From the IMG/VR virus record IMGVR_UViG_3300013119_001050, positions 1 to 32,286 of that record: a stretch of 32,286 nucleotides of DNA; one strand, written 5' to 3'. Position 1 is the stretch's first letter, and each line of letters starts with the position of its first letter. Below, piece after piece: positions 29,569 to 32,286 of this stretch. A program made the translations under genes and the position numbers. The notes beneath the pieces were generated by a model, which saw only the letters and a list, made by a program, of their open reading frames with translations, did not search any database and had not been told where the DNA came from. This stretch comes from a virus.

Positions 29569-31508
29569 ACACCCTCGACGCCGTCGCCGATTTTCCTCCC
29601 TGCGCCAGGCAGATGCTGACGAGGGGAATTCGGGGCGACGGCCGTGAGGTTCTTTTCTTCAAACTCTGCCTTCACTTCAAGGCGCGGTCCTTCTCGAAAG
29701 AGGAAGCGCTGGATCTCCTCCTGTTCGTGAACTCCAACGCCGTCTACCCGGCCCTCGCCGAAGAGGTCGTCGAGCGCGAGCTGAAGAAGGCGTACGCCAG
29801 GGACGAGGATTTCGGCTGCGGCACGGCCCTGCTCTCGGACTACTGCGACAAGACGTGCGACCTCTACCCGGGCGACACGAGCGACGCGGGGCAGCTCATG
29901 GTGTCGTTCAAGGACGTCGAGAAGGGCGAGTACAAGTTCAAGCACGGCACCTGCCTTTTCGAGCTGTCGGGCTTTGCGATCTTCCGCGGCTCCGGCAGGG
30001 CGAGCGTGACCCTGTCGAGGGGAGGCGAGCTGGTCCACCGCGACATGCTCTCCTTCGCATCCTCCCCCCAGAGGCAGCGCTACGTCGCCGCGGCCACCAA
30101 GGCCGGCGTGAACGGCCTCAACGTCAACCAGGACCTGATCGACATCGAGAGCATCGTCCTCGAGATGCGCCGGCGTACGGCGATGATGAGCATGCTCGAG
30201 GAGAAGAAGAAGTACGCCCTCACTCCCGGCGAGGAGCAGGCCGCGAAGGAGTGGCTTTCCCACAACCCGTTCCTGCTCGAGACGATCCTGTCGCTCGTGT
30301 CGCGCTTTGGTGTCGTGGGTGAAGAGCGGTCGATCCTGCTTATCTACCTCCTTCTCACATCCCGGCTGCTCCCGACGCCCGTGTCGGCCATCACGAAGGG
30401 CGAGAGCTCCACGGGCAAGAGCCATGTCATCGGCCAGGTGCTGAAGATATTTCCCGACTCCGAGGTCCTCACGTTCACGCGCTCGACGGGCGCCGCGCTC
30501 TACCACGGCGCGCCGGACGAGTACAGGTACAAGGTCCTCTACTTCGCCGAGGCCGCCGGCATGAACGAGGAGCAGGCGAACCTGGCTGTCCGCTCCCTCC
30601 AGTCCGAGGCCTCCCTGTCGCTCCGGATCTCGGTGAAGGACCCGAACACGGGCGCCTGGCAGGCAGAGACGAAGAAGGTCCAGGGCCCCTGCGCCGTGAT
30701 CACGACCACGACGGAGTCGATGCTCTACAAGGACAACGAGACGCGGTGCTTCTCCATCTACTCGAACGACTCGGAGGAGCAGACGAGCGACGTGCTCTCC
30801 CACATCGGCCTGAAGGCGGCCGACAAGCTCTTGCCGCCGCCCACGAAGGAGGAGGTGCAGCCCGTGTCGAACGCGCAGCTCCTCCTCACGACGCATCGCG
30901 GCCAGAAAGTCGTCGTGCCCTTCGCGAACAGGATCACCGACGTATTACCCTGCGAGAGCGCCAGGATTCGCCGTGACGCGGAACGGTTCCTGAATTTGAT
31001 CTGTGCATCGGCCATGATCCACCGGTACCACAGGAAGTCCGAGAACAAGGTCCTGTTCGCGAACCTTGCGGACTACTACATCGCGAAGGAGATCGGCCGC
31101 CAGGCCCTGTTCCAGTCTCTTCACGAGCTCGGCCCCCAGGCCGAGCGCCTCTTCCAGTGGGTCGAGGGGCAGATAGTCCTGAAGAACGAGGGCGAGAAGC
31201 CAATCATGGACTTCTCGAACTACGAGAGCTTCAAGGAGGACTGGATCGTCACGTACGACGAGATCGCCGAGGGCCTGAACGTGTCGAAGCGGTGGATCCA
31301 GACGTGGATCAAGCAGCTCTACCATTCCGAGCACCTGATAAACCTGGCTCGCGGCAAGAAGGGCCGTTCCGCCAGGATCACCCTCGGCCCGAAGTCTTTC
31401 GTGGAGGAGGTAACGCTCCCGCCCGTGCGGGAGCTCATGGACGCGTACCCGTGCGACGAGGAACTGATCTACTCGCCGCTCGGCCTTGAAGTGGATCTTG
31501 ATAAATGA
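29565..31508 (+). CDS. Primase/helicase: PriL-like Fe-S domain fused to AAA+ helicase, 647 aa
   Basis: The ATG at 29565 follows TTGGAGG. Residues 10-101 resemble the iron-sulfur domain of archaeo-eukaryotic primase large subunit (PriL): FPPCARQML opens it (Cys13), a GDGREVLFFKLCLHF helix follows, and the remaining cysteines Cys85, Cys94 and Cys98 lie in GCGTALLSDYCDKTCDLY. The AAA+ core has Walker A GESSTGKS (279-286), Walker B-like VLYFAEA (324-330), a sensor ITTTTES near 379-385 and a candidate arginine finger in NETRCFS (391-397). The C-terminal part (about 575-625, YDEIAEGLNVSKRWIQTWIKQLY) is a winged helix. It is likely the replicative helicase with primer-related function. No catalytic primase small-subunit domain is visible in the window. 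Confidence 0.85.
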   Translation: MNTLDAVADFPPCARQMLTRGIRGDGREVLFFKLCLHFKARSFSKEEALDLLLFVNSNAVYPALAEEVVERELKKAYARDEDFGCGTALLSDYCDKTCDLYPGDTSDAGQLMVSFKDVEKGEYKFKHGTCLFELSGFAIFRGSGRASVTLSRGGELVHRDMLSFASSPQRQRYVAAATKAGVNGLNVNQDLIDIESIVLEMRRRTAMMSMLEEKKKYALTPGEEQAAKEWLSHNPFLLETILSLVSRFGVVGEERSILLIYLLLTSRLLPTPVSAITKGESSTGKSHVIGQVLKIFPDSEVLTFTRSTGAALYHGAPDEYRYKVLYFAEAAGMNEEQANLAVRSLQSEASLSLRISVKDPNTGAWQAETKKVQGPCAVITTTTESMLYKDNETRCFSIYSNDSEEQTSDVLSHIGLKAADKLLPPPTKEEVQPVSNAQLLLTTHRGQKVVVPFANRITDVLPCESARIRRDAERFLNLICASAMIHRYHRKSENKVLFANLADYYIAKEIGRQALFQSLHELGPQAERLFQWVEGQIVLKNEGEKPIMDFSNYESFKEDWIVTYDEIAEGLNVSKRWIQTWIKQLYHSEHLINLARGKKGRSARITLGPKSFVEEVTLPPVRELMDAYPCDEELIYSPLGLEVDLDK

Positions 31509-31656
31509 AGCGGGGATGCTCTTTTAAAAAAGGCGGCGAACGAGGAGATCGGAAGAAACCAACCGCAAGTGTACAAACCGTCTCTTCAACTGAAACCGTG
31601 TTTTGTCGTTCATTGATGTGGTTCTTGTTAAAGGGCGCTGCCAGCTCCTTGGCCCC

Positions 31657-31697
31657 GGGAGGTACAACAACGGGGCTCCCCGCTTCTTTTTCTTCTT
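31657..31697 (+). terminator. Probable terminator after the primase-helicase gene
   Basis: CGGGGCTCCCCG (31671-31682) forms a compact GC hairpin, alternatively paired as GGGAG/CTCCC, followed by CTTCTTTTTCTTCTT. It lies about 150 bases after the gene and just before the next promoter and dyad. The stem is short, so confidence is moderate. The stretch 31509-31656 holds nothing else I can support. Confidence 0.45.
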
Positions 31698-31721
31698 GAC
31701 TTTTTGTTGCATACATGCAAC
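31696..31721 (+). promoter_or_regulatory. Promoter -35 overlapped by GTTGCA dyad
   Basis: A -35-like TTGACT (31696-31701) is followed four bases later by the dyad GTTGCATACATGCAAC (31706-31721), which fills the spacer; a good -10 is not evident. Bound protein would block RNA polymerase. A small hairpin, GCCCCG-CGAT-CGGGGC, lies in the leader (about 31739-31754) of the next gene. Confidence 0.5.
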
Positions 31722-31769
31722 AGTGAAAAACCGGATGCGCCCCGCGATCGGGGCAGAGAGGAGCCGAAC

Positions 31770-32009
31770 ATGAAGACGAAGCACGGGCAGTGCGGGTGCT
31801 GCGTACACTGGGATGGGAAGAGGACGAAGGCCGGTGTCTGCGGCTGGGACGCAAAGGACAAGTGGGCCGAGTGCAAGAAGATCACGGAGTCGGAGACGTC
31901 GAGTTGCGCGGCTGAGCTGTCGTGCGGCGACGTTCTCTCCGACGACCAGCTCGGTGTGAATTTTCAGGCAAGCCGGGTCTTCGGCTGCGTACACTGGAGG
32001 CTGGCATGA
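31770..32009 (+). CDS. Cysteine-rich small protein, 79 aa
   Basis: The ATG at 31770 follows GAGGAGCCGAA. The product has CGCCVHW near residues 8-14, VCGWDAKDKWAECKK in the middle, two more cysteines (CAAELSCGD) and ends FGCVHWRLA. The repeated C-x-H-W pattern at both ends, with about eight cysteines in 79 residues, suggests a metal-binding or disulfide-bonded knuckle. Small CVHW-containing proteins are frequent in phages and mobile elements without assigned function. It has its own dyad-overlapped promoter. Confidence 0.65.
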   Translation: MKTKHGQCGCCVHWDGKRTKAGVCGWDAKDKWAECKKITESETSSCAAELSCGDVLSDDQLGVNFQASRVFGCVHWRLA

Positions 32010-32087
32010 CGATGCGCAGGCCGAGCCGCTGATGCGGCGGGGGATGGAGTGTTACAAGGACGCGCGGGCGCAGCAGAGGAGGGTGTG

Positions 32088-32286
32088 ATGGAAAAGATCC
32101 AAATAAAGAATCGATGGACAGGGGATATTATTTTCAGGTTCGAGTGCGAAAAAAACACGACGAGAGAAACAGTTGAGGAGGCGTTAAAGCGCGGCGCCGA
32201 CCTGCGCGGTGCCGACCTGTACGGTGCCAACCTGCGCGGTGCCGACCTGGGCGGTGCCAACCTGCGCGGTGCCAACCTGCGCGGTG
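32088..32286 (+). CDS. Pentapeptide-repeat protein (C-terminus beyond window)
   Basis: The ATG at 32088 follows GAGGAGGGTG. After a 36-residue N-terminal part (MEKIQIKNRWTGDIIFRFEC...) the sequence becomes a regular array of A-(D/N)-L-x-G units (GADLRGADLYGANLRGADLG), the signature of the right-handed quadrilateral beta-helix of pentapeptide-repeat proteins. The DNA is correspondingly a 15-bp tandem repeat, with near-identical copies of GGTGCCRACCTG. The gene is cut by the right edge. Known members (Qnr, MfpA) mimic DNA and bind gyrase; whether this one does cannot be seen here. Confidence 0.85.
   Translation, partial: MEKIQIKNRWTGDIIFRFECEKNTTRETVEEALKRGADLRGADLYGANLRGADLGGANLRGANLRG

Noticed and set aside
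31505-31699. 64-codon plus-strand frame after the primase-helicase
   Set aside because: Overlaps the stop by ATGA, but has no ribosome site, runs through the probable terminator and has a low-complexity product.
32006-32088. Two tiny chained frames (8 and 18 codons) between the Cys-rich and pentapeptide genes
   Set aside because: Overlapping starts and stops look suggestive, but they are too short to support as genes.

Overview
The window is a GC-rich stretch of a tailed double-stranded DNA bacteriophage, or of a prophage or phage-plasmid. Its organisation suggests a podovirus-like particle: a contiguous small terminase, large terminase, portal, scaffold, capsid, adaptor and very large tail protein module. 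The ribosome binding sites are strong GGAGG-type sites and the promoters look like bacterial sigma70 promoters. The host cannot be named from the sequence. No integrase, lysis cassette or tRNA was recognised, and both ends of the window cut through genes.

Left arm (1-18,990, minus strand, read right to left): a late operon. It begins with small genes at about 19.0-17.2 kb, including an XRE-like HTH protein and a protein with a twin-arginine signal. TerS and TerL follow, then a block of small basic or membrane-anchored proteins (15.0-13.5 kb), portal, scaffold, major capsid protein, an adaptor and several virion-type proteins. It ends in a protein of at least 1849 residues that runs off the left edge; part of it resembles the beta-propeller of podovirus tail nozzles.

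Centre (18,990-20,950): a control region. It holds the late promoter, followed directly by a terminator-like hairpin; an orphan cytosine-5 DNA methyltransferase gene with its own promoter; and about 700 non-coding bases with four perfect 11-bp tandem repeats, other direct and inverted repeats, and a 16-bp site matching the bacterial chromosomal ParB-binding parS consensus at 15 of 16 positions.

Right arm (20,950-32,286, plus strand): early genes. Small acidic or cysteine-bearing proteins and tiny membrane proteins come first (21.0-24.5 kb). Then come a protein with a MerR/excisionase-type HTH, an AT-rich island with many GTTGCA half-sites, a SNF2-type helicase, a GroES-like co-chaperonin, a conserved early protein, a zinc-finger-bearing candidate ssDNA-binding protein, and a primase/helicase whose N-terminus looks like the iron-sulfur domain of the archaeo-eukaryotic primase large subunit. 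A cysteine-rich protein and a pentapeptide-repeat protein, cut by the right edge, close the window.

A single dyad, GTTGCAT-NN-(A/C/T)TGCAAC, occurs at four promoter regions. It sits about 52 bp upstream of the inferred start sites of two minus-strand promoters (late operon and methyltransferase). At two plus-strand promoters it overlaps or follows the core promoter. This is the arrangement expected of one regulator that represses early genes and activates late ones. With the parS-like site and the origin-like repeats, it makes the control circuitry the most novel part of the window.
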